Assembly (NCBI GenBank): GCA_930367215.1
Contig: OV884059.1
Span: 240,187,803 to 240,251,802 of the forward strand
Direction of reading: 5' to 3'
Source of the DNA: Pollenia angustigena
Lineage: Eukaryota > Arthropoda > Insecta > Diptera > Polleniidae
DNA length: 64,000 nt
The notes under the pieces: generated by a model
Database searches by the model: none
What the model saw: only the letters and a program-made list of their open reading frames with translations
What the model was told of the DNA's origin: nothing
Position numbers and translations under genes: made by a program
Shown here: in pieces, positions 10,193 to 21,442 of the stretch
How the letters are laid out: the number at the start of each line of letters is the position of its first letter
How positions within the stretch are numbered: the stretch's first letter is position 1

Positions 10193-12249
10193 GATGATAT
10201 GCCTGATCAAAAAGTGAAAACAGTATGATAGTTCGTTTGACAACTAACCTTTCGTAAGCTCTATTGGGCTAAAAAAGCATCCATGATAAAGCAATGACAA
10301 GGAACATTTTAAACCTTCCCAAGATATATCAACCAAATGTGTAAGTTAAACTCATTATTTTAGTAGTTTTATTTTATGTTTCATTAATTTTTTTAAGTCT
10401 TTAATGTTATTTTTTGTTAATTTAAATAAAATTAACAGTTTGACTTATATTGATCTTGTTTTCATCTCAAGTGTAATTTTGAATCTTGCTGGTGGTAACA
10501 CTGTTAATATGAGAAATTTGTTTTTAAAAATGCTCAAAGAAAGCCAAAATACTTTGCTGAAATTATTGCTAGAATTTATTGTTTGCGATTTATAAACACA
10601 TGGATTTTTTATTGAAAACGACGTTAAAAGCTTAAAAGATCTGTTTTTATAAATGCACAATTGAACAGCGCAAGTTTAGGAGTCAAAATTGTTAAGCTTG
10701 TGTAAATGAATTCTCATACCATTTTTGACAATTCATTTGCGAGGGCTTAAAAATGCACAGATTGCGAGACTAAACGATGTCATGAAAACCCTTATTATAA
10801 ACTAAAATTTGTTAAGTTTGTTTTTGAGTTTGACAAAATAAGTGGTGAAATGTCTCAAAATATTGATTTTGATTTTTTATTTAATTTAAATTCATTTTAA
10901 AAAAAATTTCCCCTAGAATTGAAAAATTTTAATATGTATTTGTGCACTTAGGTAACCATGATGCATCAAATTTATATAGTGGTTATTCAAGACTTTTTTG
11001 CTGTTGACTTGGCTGAAAAACAGTACAGTTTAATTTTGTCCGGACAAAAATTGAAATTAAAGCAATTCAAGTTGAAAATATTCCGAACAAAATTATTGCT
11101 CGCTCTCAAGAAAAGAGACGTCAAACTACACAAAAAAGATTGTCCGAACAAACATTTTCTTGGATACAATGGGTGAATCTAGCATAAATCTCTTTCGACT
11201 TTTTGCTTTGGTGTAACATTCAATCGCTTGTTTATGCCAGCAAAAAGATATGTGAAAATTGCTACAGCGCAACATCGTATAGCAAATATTCCACTTTAAG
11301 TGTGCAGAATGTAGCTGGGTAAATTTTTTGATCTAATTTTTTTTATTATTTTCTAAAAATTCCCATTATAATGAACAATTTGCTTAATTTAAGAAAATAT
11401 TTTTTTTATCTTAAACCCAAATGCTTTTAAAAGTTTCATTAAAAAAAAAACTGATAAAACATTAAATTTAAATTTTGTATTAAAAAACAAACACCACATG
11501 TGCATGACTGCTATAGAATGAATGGTAACAAAAAAATTTCATAATATAACTTTAGCTTTGTTATCGCTATGAAAACTTTAAACAAAGAAACCCATTTTTT
11601 CGATAATGTTTGTTGTTCTTATTTCCTTTTCTCTTTATTTTCAAATAAACAAAACTTACAAAAAATTTATTTGAGCGAATAAAATATTCGAAAAAATTCT
11701 TGTTTGTTTGAAAAATGTTTCTAGTTTTGGTTGGCAGTTTTCGTTTACATGTATTAAGAATGATAACAATGATGAGATGACACAATTTTTTTACAACACT
11801 AGACTGTAACAATCTTTTGTTTCTTCTTCTTCGTGTTACCAACTGTGATAGTCGGTCTATTGAATTGAAAAGCAATAGTAAATTTTTACATTTTTCTGAA
11901 TAGCACAGATGAGAATATACAAGTTCTTAGGAAAATGTTGCCTTGAAATATGAAGATATAAAATTTTTTTAATGCAGCGCCGATCAGTGGCGCCATTTGA
12001 GTTTTTTCGTTGCAAAAATCATATCTTTTGAACCGAATAAGATAACTGAACAGTTTAAACAGCATATGATAGAAAGGGTGCTACGCTTTGTAGGGGCCTA
12101 CTAATGGGTTATCAAAGTTAAAATTAGTAGAAAAATCAATTTTATGGTAACTAAAAAAAATTATTTTTACATTTTTAGATTGTTTTTATTTTTTTCTTTA
12201 GGGTTTTATGTTTTAAATTATTACCCAACAAATTAAATAAATAAAATAA
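10193..12249. other. AT-rich stretch without recognised gene
   Basis: Several open frames of 60-102 codons occur on both strands (for example near 10404-10660, 10958-11176 and 11567-11875), but opposite-strand frames overlap each other and their composition is that of translated AT-rich DNA. I see no conserved motif, terminal repeat or RNA. Confidence 0.5.
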
Positions 12250-12528
12250 TTAAATTAAAATAATTTTTTTTTAAATTTTCTGTAAAATATTCATCACAAT
12301 TCGTAAGAGAAGGTATATCTAAAAGACTAACCATTTCTAAACTATAATTATTTTCTAACTCTATTCGTGACTTCACATGCCGCAGGGAAGAAATAAGTGG
12401 ATCGGAAGATGCTGCCAACATGTTGAAGAGGTCTTCATTTTGCCTTACCCTTGATGCTTTGAATGTACTCTGCAATCTAAAACAGCTTCCGTGAAAAACT
12501 TTGGTGTGGTTGACTTTCTAAACAATTC
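12250..12528 (-). pseudogene. Unidentified coding-like fragment
   Basis: On the minus strand a frame is open from just after a TAG near 12530 to a stop at about 12235. Its middle (positions about 12470 down to 12265) reads like real protein: 'STFKASRVRQNEDLFN', 'MLAASSDPLISSLRHVKS' and 'SLLDIPSLTNCDEYFTENL', with balanced residue use unlike neighbouring frames. There is no ATG at its start, so it is a fragment, a 3' exon, or a decayed element gene. I do not recognise the family. The next frame upstream also looks protein-like ('FRKSTTPKFFTEAVLDC', about 12540-12480), so a frameshift inside an older gene is possible. Confidence 0.35.
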
Positions 12529-12599
12529 AAATAATTTTAAATTGTTCAACGCCATGTTTTCAGTACTTAAATTGTTTAATGGTTTCAGTAATTGTTGCG

Positions 12600-14529
12600 C
12601 CAACTTTCAGTCGTAGACTTATCCAGGCATTATGCTTATTTTGCAATATATAGGCTTATGCTACCATGCCTAAAAATTTACCTGTTCCCTGAATACATAT
12701 GGATTTAGGCTAAATAATGCAATTTTGATATTATGCACGTGTCCAAATAAGATTTGTGCCTAACTGTAGGGGCCATAAGTCAATATTGTTCTTGACCATT
12801 TGTACGCCAAAGTATTGTTTAAGTGAGGTACGTACTTGCTAATTTCAATGAGTAGTTTTTTTCAAACTATTAGATCAAAGTACTGTCAGTCAAAACATAT
12901 AAGGGATGGACGCCATACAACCATGTCTTTATAACCTTTTTTACCTCTCGAAGCCAAACGGGCAAGTACGGGCAGATAAAACCTTTTGAATTATGTAAAG
13001 AAATAATCAAAGAACAGGTTTTGCAAATATAGAAAAATATAGATTTTTTTTATTTTCCGTCAAAGTTGAAAAAAAATGAAAAAACGGATGGTTTTTAAAT
13101 AGTGATTTACCAGGAGAAACACAAAACAAACAGTTAATTTTTTTTTTACCATTATACATTCAATAAATACATCAATCAATACAAACAAAAAATAAGGCGA
13201 TTCGTTACCTATTTTTCGTGATATTACACCTGAAATCGCAACAAATTGACTAAAAATTGTGTGTTTTTTTGAAAACCGAAAGTCGGTCAACTTTGAACGG
13301 TTATATCTTCTAAACTAAAAATGTGATATTATTAAGAGTGGCATATTTGAAATCGTTGAAAAGTTTCCTATAACATGGGTTTATTCAAAACTTCGTCGGC
13401 GCTCATGAAAATTTTGATTTTTGCAACCTCGTTTGCTCTACGTGCGCCGTATCGGTACAGATATGTACAGAGAGTATTTCCTTTCAGAAGTTAAAACATT
13501 AGATGTACATATATGCTTACATTAAGAAACTAGATAAATATTAGATGCTTTATTAAGTTTTCGATACTTTCAATTAAAAAGTAAAATTCATCAGACAACC
13601 TTTTTCATTTTTCGACAAACAAGTAGATTTTACGACATAGGGAGGGAAAACCCCCTTTCAGACTTATCCTGAACCTCCAATAAACGACTTTATACCACAA
13701 TACAACTTTTAAATGGATTATGTGACAAAATAGGTAAATATTGTTATTCTATAAATAGAAACCATAAACAAATGTCATAATGTAAAGGATTTAGTTATCT
13801 TTATTGCTCCCACAACTATATTGTGGTTGCCTATGATTGCAATTATGTATTTAGCACAAATAATTATATAGTTGCTTTTCCCACCGCAACATGTTGCTTT
13901 TTTTGGTGAGAAGAGCAAAATGTAATTCGTTAAATTTGCTAGCTTTTTTCGAATATGATTTTAGAATTAAATTTATTTTTAGGCAATTCACAAAGTGTTC
14001 TATTGTGTCATATTGGTTGTATATGTTATAATTTGATAATGAACGTGACTTTCATTAAAAAAAAAAAAACAAATACAACCAATATGACACATAAGATTTG
14101 TGTTCGTAAAAACGAAAAAGTTTTGTCACTCAATTTCATTTAAAATTCTTAAGAATTTTTACTTTTTGGAACTCGAACATGCTCTTGTTAGCTCTGATAT
14201 CGATTGTAGTGTTAATATTTGTGAACCGTTTTGAAATAATATTTTTAAAGCCACACTATCATAGATGGGGAGGAAGTTATTTCTTTTGATATTAATTTTA
14301 CCCCCTTTTTCTTAATTTTATTGGTTTTTTGTTTAGAAAACTCTAAACGAGCTTATTAAGGTAGTGTATTCTATGGAAATAAAGAAATTATACCATATTT
14401 TATTCCCAACATCTTCAGGGAGATATTTAAATTGAAATATAATCTTCTTGTCAATTATTTATATTTCTTACACAACATTAAACATAAATTTTATTTAACA
14501 ACAAAAATTCAAAAATTAAGGTTGAACTA
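12600..14529. other. No gene; one imperfect hairpin
   Basis: AT-rich. An inverted repeat of 24 bp with one mismatch pairs 14004-14027 ('tgtgtcatattggttgta') with 14068-14091 around a 40 nt loop. The 'cgtcggcgctcatg' near 13395 and 'cagcgccgatcag' near 11975 are weakly inverted, but I could not extend them into termini. Confidence 0.45.
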
Positions 14530-14531
14530 TA

Positions 14532-15017
14532 CACGCAGAGAAAAGATAAGTTTAAATATGGTCACATCCAACAATATTATTTTTCAACAAAATTTTAAAC
14601 ACATTATTTTTAATTTAACCATATTGGTGTCACCGACAACCATATTATGGTTTAATTAGTCCTCCATCAAAAAGCCACAACCATATTATGGTTACCTTTA
14701 AACATGTTATGGTTAAATATGACAATAATTTGTTTTTAAATAAACAATAATATTTTCCTCTTTTCCAAGAGCAACATGCTATGGTTGAAAACCAAACATG
14801 CTATTATAAGTCTTAAACATATTTTAGTTATTATTAACCATAACAGGTTCGGAGAAAACCATAATATGGTTGTGGCTTCTTGATGGTGGACTAATTTAAT
14901 CATAATATCGTTGTCGGTGACAATTAAATGGTTAAATTAAACATAAAATGTTTAAAATAGTCCTTAAAATAGTTTTTTTGGAGGTGACCATATTTAAGCA
15001 TGTTTGTTCTCTGGGTG
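14532..15017. mobile_element. Palindromic TA-flanked MITE (AACCATATTATGGTT family), copy 1
   Basis: The left end CACGCAGAGAAAAGATAAG and the reverse complement of the right end CACCCAGAGAACAAACATG are flanked by TA on both sides (14530-14531, 15018-15019), as expected for Tc1/mariner-type insertion. Pairing continues inward over most of the element. The interior holds repeated small palindromes 'aaccatattatggtt', 'aacatgttatggtt' and 'accataatatggtt'. Related elements lie at 33279-33719 and 61707-61870. No transposase; it must have been mobilised in trans. Confidence 0.75.
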
Positions 15018-15777
15018 TAGATTCTTATCAAACTTTATTACAGTAAGAAAATTATCAAACTTAATTTCATTAATGGTAAAAGGCCATATTTATAGCTCAG
15101 CGATGTTCGTCTTTATTTCTGTTATAAATTACAATTTTAAATTGCATTGCATAAAGCATATGGGACATGGGCTTTTGTTTGCCACATGCGCCGAACCTAG
15201 TATAACTTATGTAAATCAATCAAGATTTAAAAAATATTTAATTTCACGATCAATTAAGTCTTGCAACAAAGGTTGGCAACAGACATTTTTAGGTAACGAC
15301 GATTAAGTAAAATTCATTTCTTTAAGAAAGTTCCAGAATTGACCTATTACCTACTGTTAAATAACTCAGACTGAATTGCATATTGGGATATTAATTAATT
15401 TTACAAAAATATTCGTAATAACAAACCATAAAACTTCGAGCATGTTAAATCTACCAACAAATACCGCTGCCGTCAGTTGCGACAAATTGTGTAATATTAT
15501 ATACAAACGTACATATGTATAAAAAGTTGTAGTTTTCACACGGTGGCTCTTTTATGTCTTTTACAAAAGAAACAGAATCTGCTTTTTCTTTTTTTGACTT
15601 AGTTACTGTTTAACTTTAGTAAATTAAGGATGAATTGTGGATTAATAAATCAAGTTTAATTAATACAAAAATTGAATTAGTTATGGTTTTGATTCGGGGT
15701 TACGACAAAGGACAGAAAAGGCTTTCGTTCTCAAACATCGAAAATCGCTTCAATAAACATAAATAAAAATATTTAAT
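15018..15777. other. No recognised feature
   Basis: AT-rich DNA. An open frame of 100 codons (15004-15306) begins inside the preceding MITE and has no recognisable motif, so I do not call it a gene. Confidence 0.45.
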
Positions 15778-16048
15778 GTTGTTGTTTTTTGTTTGACTTA
15801 AGGTCATATTAAAATTATAAATAAAAAATCATCAACATTTTGTAGTTGATAAAAAATGGCAAGCAGTGAGGACGTATCAACTTTTTTTAGTTTTTAATTT
15901 GACATTGTTATAAATCCCCTGAAGATGACTATGGATGTATGGTCGAAATAATGGATAAAAATAAAAAATTCTAAATTCAAAATACAAAAATTTGCGGATG
16001 TTTTATTCATTATTTTTTGTATGACCTTAAGCAAACAAAAACAACAAC
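15778..16048. mobile_element. MITE-like inverted-repeat element, ~271 bp
   Basis: GTTGTTGTTTTTTGTTTGAC followed by 'ttaaggtcata' on the left is matched in reverse by 'tatgaccttaagcaaacaaa' and 'aacaacaac' on the right; pairing reaches 'catcaacatttt' / 'aaaatttgcggatg'. No target duplication is clear. The interior includes 'cctgaagatgactatggatg'. Confidence 0.5.
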
Positions 16049-16932
16049 ACAGATAATCGACACAGGCCAACAATAAATATTGAACAAAATATTAAATATT
16101 AAAATTCAAACAGAATTTGGTAAGATTAAATAAATGTAAAGTCAGGTCCATTGTGCTATGGGACACATATCCAGCAATAGGTTTGAACATATTTCGATGC
16201 ATCAAACTTTTGTTGGTCTTTAATCGCAAGCTGTTTATAAGAAATTAAAATAATTTGTCAAAAAATTTTAAGTCTTTGTTAAGTTTTTTGGATATGATAT
16301 GTTTTCAACAAAAACACCAGTGATGCCAGCAAATGGATTGCATAAATTACGGAAATTCCCAAAAAATTATGCTAAAATGTTTCATACAAATTGTATATCA
16401 ATTTTAATAAAGTTACATTTCATATTTTATGCAGCTGCATATATAAGACGCACTCCCAAAAATGGCTTAAAGCCACGAACACTTTTGAAAAATAAAAAAA
16501 TTTTACATCAACGAAAAAGCATTACCTTGTCAAATAAAAATCATGTTGCCCCATTTAAAATTCAAACACTTTAGCAGACTTAATTTCTACTAGGCCGATG
16601 ATGATACTAACATCTGCACTTAATGCTAGATAAAGCGTTACGCCACACAACATCCTTGCAGATTAAATGCAGCTTATTCAAATCATACACATTGCAGCGT
16701 TTGCTAATTAATAGTCCTATAATAATGTTTAAATAATAAAAATACTTTACAAAAGAAAAAAAAAAATTCCTTTTTATATTTTTTATTCTTAAATTTTAAA
16801 TAATGAAAAGTCAAGAAAAGGATATGCATAATTGTGGTTGTGGTAACAATAACTATTACCAAAGTGACCTTAATGTTTTAAAACAAAACAAATTAAAAAC
16901 AAAATTCTAATCCTAAATATTTTTTTTAACAG
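16049..16932. other. No recognised feature
   Basis: AT-rich. A 91-codon frame (16299-16574) is basic and rich in Lys and Asn, but shows no motif I recognise. Confidence 0.45.
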
Positions 16933-17368
16933 CCCAATAAAAAATTTTATCATTTTGCGAAGCACTAATGGTACATTTAAAAAAATAAGCGCACAATTAT
17001 GCGCTACGCAATAAGACATACAGAAATGCAGTAAAGTAAGTGAAAGAACTCTCAACAACTTTTATAAAAAAAAAAAAACATTTCAAGTGCTACGGCATTC
17101 CCTTACTACGAAGCAGGTTTGTAAGGGAGAAAACTAAAAAATAACTGTATCAAAACATTCAGTGTGTAAGGCTGATCGTGACATATAACAATTTTTATAT
17201 GCGCTGAATTATGCGCTGAATTATGCGCTTTATGTGTCAAAAATGTATTGCTTCAAAGTGGGAACTCGCCATACAAAATTCATGTCTTCCGTAAGCGCAA
17301 TGGTAAGCGAAACGTTTATGTTTCTCCCTTACAAACCTGCTTCGTTGGAAGCTCCATTTTTTATTGGG
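16933..17368. mobile_element. Family B inverted-repeat element, copy 1 (uninterrupted)
   Basis: The ends read CCCAATAAAAAATTTTATC and, in reverse complement, CCCAATAAAAAATGGAGC. A second inverted pair lies inside: 'acgaagcaggtttgtaaggg' at about 17107 and its complement at about 17325. The block 'gcgctacgcaataagacata' at 17000-17020 is the undisturbed version of the site that carries a Helitron-like insertion in copy 2 (24481-28229). About 436 bp, non-coding. Confidence 0.65.
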
Positions 17369-18358
17369 AGTGTTCTGTACTTAAATTGTTCGGGACCAAA
17401 AAACTTTCTTCACACTAAATTATTTTGTTGACTAGTTTGTATGGCAACAGCTTATTTCCTCAAAACGGTCGGTATGTGGCAAGAATAACAAAGACCAGGA
17501 TAAGCAGTAATAGAAAACCTAAACAAAGAAAAGGTAAAGACAAAAAGGTTAATGCTAGTTCAAATCTAAAGAACATTATGGTCGTAATAATGTTGTAGAT
17601 ATTGATAAGTAGTTACACAAACACGTGTCATACGACAAAATTATAATGTTCTGTAAGATTAAAGGTAGCATTATGGTGAAAATGTAAATAAACAAAGAAA
17701 ACATAACAGAAAGTTATCATTTTGAAGGCTGCTAAAAACAAAGGAATAAGAGAAATAAATGTATAATTGTATGGCCCCCAGTCGACCCAATTGACTGCAA
17801 TAATGAAATTAATATTTTCTGAAGTGTATGATAGCAAGCCATAGGTCGATCGGTGCACTTCAAAGTGGATCTAGAACCAATATTTTTATTTGTTACACAC
17901 ATCAGTACAATGGGTTAATATCCTCTCTACCTTTGGTGGAATGGGTATACAAATAGAAAGATATAAATGATTATTCCTTTCGGAAGAGCTGTTGTTTACA
18001 TGCTTACGCTAAATAACCAACCAAGTTCGTGCATACTTGCTTGCACAAAATATCTAACTTAAAGACCAACCTACATCAGCGCATAAGGCGCAAGATTTTC
18101 TAGTGCCTTCCTGCACTAACAAAGTTAAATAAAAGCGGCAACGTAATGTCATGAACAGTAAAGTGAACTTTTCTTGTAAAAAAAATAAAAAATAAAAGTC
18201 CAAATGGAGATAAAACCGCTAAATTGACCAAAAAATAGCTTTATTACTATTACTTGTGAACAAGAGTAATAGCATATCCGTTACCCACTGTAGTGACTTT
18301 CAGCGCGAGATTGATAAAATGAAATTCAGTCATCGGAATGTCATAATAATATTAAATA
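17369..18358. other. AT-rich spacer with a family E 3' fragment
   Basis: No gene seen. At 17860-17955, 'cttcaaagtggatctagaac' to 'ttggtggaatgggtata' matches the 3' end of the repeat at 6600-6740, including the terminal 'cctctctacc...ggtgga' inverted pair. The rest shows no structure I can support. Confidence 0.5.
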
Positions 18359-18613
18359 CGCTGTTCGAAAATAAACAGTACATTATTAAGCGTGCCGCTC
18401 ACACACTTAAGAACGTTATCTATTTTTTTTAGTGATTCTGTAGACGAACGCAACCCTTAATACCGTTCGGAACTATTTTCAAGAAAGAACCGAAACTTAT
18501 ATAGTGTTCTGTTCTTCGTTAAAAAATAGACACAATTATTGTTTGTGTTTTCCACAAATCTACCGAACCGAACAGTAAGGAATGATATTTTGTGTTTATA
18601 TTCGAACACAGTG
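18359..18613 (-). mobile_element. Degraded short copy of the CAGTGTTCG hAT MITE
   Basis: This is a reverse-orientation, shortened relative of 36698-37241. Shared words include 'ttcgaaaataaacagtaca', 'aacccttaataccgttcgg', 'ttttcaagaaagaaccgaa' and 'ttccacaaatctaccgaacc'. The termini (CGCTGTTCG and the complement of CACTGTGTTCG) have drifted and no target duplication remains. Confidence 0.6.
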
Positions 18614-18904
18614 TGACAGTTTGTTTTTTAAAATTAATTGTTATTAACGCAAACAGGAAGTATTTTTCAATTAAATTTGTAGCGCTTAATTTTAGATAAG
18701 ATATTCGTATTCGCGACTATTAAAAATTGACATTCGTAACATCACTTCAATGTATTGCAGGAGAACATTTAACTTTATTCTAAGCAGAATTTTTTTTATA
18801 CAAAATCAATATATCTATGGCAAAAAAGAGAAAGTGCTTAAGTCGACTTAAGCAAAATTTGAGTCTATGGCACCTTTGTAATCTCCATGTTTCAAAGTAC
18901 ACAT

Positions 18905-20962
18905 TAAGGGTGTTCTTATTTTCAAATGTCAGATTTTTGTGAACCGCCGGGCAGTTTCTCGTTCCTTTGTATTAAAAAGGTAAATATGTAAAGTTTGGAC
19001 CGAATCCGATAACGTTTTATGGACCCGGAATCGACTTCAAATATTTAGAAAGTGAATATGGGCAAAACATCAATTTGTATACATATTTCACTTTTTAATC
19101 GCGTCTATTCATTATTTTCTTCAATAAATACTGAAAGAAAAAATCTATTTTAATTTTCTTCTTCTTCTTTACATTATTCAATATTATCTAGGGTAGAGTG
19201 GGACATGGGGTGAAGTGGGACACTCCAATTTTTGACCATGTTTTTTAAATTTTTAGAAAAAAAAAACATTTTTAGGTGTTACTTATTTATTATGTTATCA
19301 AGTATTGATCTGAGTGAAGGTCTTAACAGTGAAATTAAAGTATTTGTTATTCAAGTGTTAAGTGTTCTAAAGTTATATAATATCTTAATTGTTAATGTAA
19401 GATGTCAAAAATATTGCGGATGCAGTTTATGAAAGATAAGTTAAATGGAATATTGTGGACCAAGTAAACGGCTTGTCAATTAAATTATATTGTATTTCAA
19501 CTGATACGGCCTAAAGTTCTTTATGTAATTAAAAATGCAATAATCCATATTTTCCCAACGTTTCGTGAATATTATGATCACTTTATTAACGGATTCGTAA
19601 TAAAAGAAATAAATTTTTTTTTATTATAACATTGAATAATAATTTGTTGAAGACAAACATAAAAAACATTAAACATGAAAAGTCATTTGATACAACGTCT
19701 TAAAATACTGGTATCAACACAGGCGCCTCTGTGCTCTGGGGGGGGGGAAATAGGGCGTAGTATAATCAATCTACCATGAGTACAAAATTTTATTGCGCAG
19801 CGTTTTCGAAACTATGTTATATTCAACATCTGCTCCAAAAGTTTCAATATTTAAAATATTTGCTTAATCATGGCCAACTTTAGCAAAGAATTATTTAGAA
19901 GTGGCCAAAGTATATTTATACCAAGTACATGAAAGTCTACAACAAATCAACAATAAAAAAACAACATTAATTTTGTTTGTGTAAAAACTCTTGATACTGC
20001 CAAACAGCCAAACATAAACAAAAAAAAATCATGCCGCACTATAAATGTAAGCAAATTTTGACACTATTGAGAATATAAACAACTGAACAGCTGATCACTT
20101 GCATGTACTTGTTATAAATATACTTTGGAAGTGGCAATGAAGATGCAACTGTTTCTTTACATATAAGTCTCACTTATGGAAAATGAATCAAATGGATTAC
20201 GCGATATTTGCATTTTTCTAGTCGTTCAGATATATGTATTAATGTCATAGACGCACCGCTTCAAGATTTGACTTTTATTCAAATATAAGTTTTAAAGAGA
20301 AACGTAAAATTGTTGAATAACTTAATTTAAAAGAACCAATTGTCAAATTAAAAAATGGCCGAAACTATTCAAATTTAACAGACTTGTGTGACTTTGTTTC
20401 AAAAAAAAAAACAAAGTATTTTTTCAGTCGGTTTCGTTTCTCCCTAGAATTTTAGAGTTTGATCCTTCAACTTCGTTTGAATTTGAGGAAAGTTTGACAT
20501 TCTGTAAGGACTTATTTGTTGTTAATGATACTGCTGAGTGAGTTGTTAAATTATTCCAGACTTTAACAGAATTTTAACTAATGATGAAGAGCGGAAACAA
20601 TTATTGCTTCTGGTTGTTGAGGTTTATCGACAAAAATATCCATCGTATAAAAAATCTGATCGTTTATTATATCCATAATATTAAGAAATAAAGATTAAAA
20701 ACCAATTATTTTTTTCAATGTTATTGGTTTTACTCAAACCAATAAAAAAAAAATTATTATATTTTTTTAAATAAAAATTGTTCTTTTTAATCTATTTATT
20801 CGTATAGAGGTATATTGAAGTCGTTTCCGGGCCCACTAAACTTTATCGGATTGGCTCCAAATTTTACTTCTTTACTTTTTTAATATAAAGGAACAAAAAT
20901 CTGCCCGGCGAACTGGAATCAAAACACTTTTAAATTTGGCCATACAAATAAGAACACCCTTA
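18905..20962 (+). mobile_element. hAT-like element, 2.06 kb, exact 8 bp duplication
   Basis: Termini TAAGGGTGTTCTTATTT match in inverted orientation, and similarity continues for about 140 bp (for example 'ccgggcag', 'tcgttcctttgtattaaaaa', 'cgacttcaa'). The 8 bp GTACACAT is present on both sides (18897-18904 and 20963-20970). An 8 bp duplication with a TA-G-G-G-like end is typical of hAT (family knowledge). The element carries the broken transposase tail at 20342-20677. The words 'gtagagtgggacatggggtg' at 19193 and 'tgggacactcc' at 19218 look like another repeat nested inside. Confidence 0.75.
20342..20677 (+). pseudogene. Broken 3' end of a hAT-like transposase
   Basis: The frame opens with VKLKNGRNYSNLTDLCDFV, then (after a shift) 'PRILEFDPSTSFEFEESLTF' and KDLFVVNDTAE, a TGA stop and VVKLFQTL, another shift, and NDEERKQLLLLVVEVYR to a final stop. 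The order VNDTAER-GV, then N-DEE-KQ-LL-VVE-R is what I remember of the C-terminal part of a widespread insect and cnidarian transposase-like protein with hAT affinities. The expected Arg after 'NDTAE' is replaced by a stop. At least two frameshifts and one stop mark it as dead. It sits near the right end of the 18905-20962 element, so it is most likely that element's own gene remnant. Confidence 0.6.
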
Positions 20963-20970
20963 GTACACAT

Positions 20971-21231
20971 GGACAAAATTTCGATTATTTTGTAACATTT
21001 TCAGGAAGATATAGACAAATTTCTTTTTTCTTATTTATTTTTTTAGATGTGCGACAACATTTGGAATAACACCCTGCGGGAAACTTTGGCCAATTGTTCT
21101 GAAAGCTCTTATCCCGTGACCAGTTAAGACCATTCTATAATAAATAGGAACGAATTGTGATAGTAAAAACATGACATATCACTTAACTGGGGAAAATGTG
21201 TTTCAAGTGTAGTTACTTCAGAGGAAAGGTA
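20971..21231. other. No recognised feature
   Basis: Spacer between two elements. Part of it ('gaacgaattgtgatagtaaa', 21148) resembles 37900-37960 loosely, suggesting an old repeat. Confidence 0.4.
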
Positions 21232-21442
21232 GGGTGCGTCCGTAAATGCATCACTGCGCTGCATCAGCAAAGCAAACTTTATATAAAGCCGATATAAAAG
21301 AATAATATTTTTTTTTTTTATTGTATGTCTATTATTTTTGTGGAGTATTTCACAATTTTTTGGTCCACATTTACTTCACTAATAAATATATAACGATTTG
21401 AAATCACTGATGCAGCGCAGTGATGCATTTACGAACGCACCC
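21232..21442. mobile_element. 211 bp MITE with 36 bp TIRs
   Basis: The left 36 bases (GGGTGCGTCCGTAAATGCAT and on through 'cactgcgctgcatcag') are matched in reverse by the right end with one substitution. The flanks share GTA (21229-21231 and 21443-21445), a possible 3 bp target duplication. GGG termini with a 3 bp duplication recall PIF/Harbinger, but GTA is not its usual TWA target, so the class is open. Confidence 0.7.

Noticed and set aside
11960..13450. Inverted 'cagcgccgatcag' / 'cgtcggcgctcatg' as element termini
   Set aside because: The match could not be extended and no target duplication is visible.
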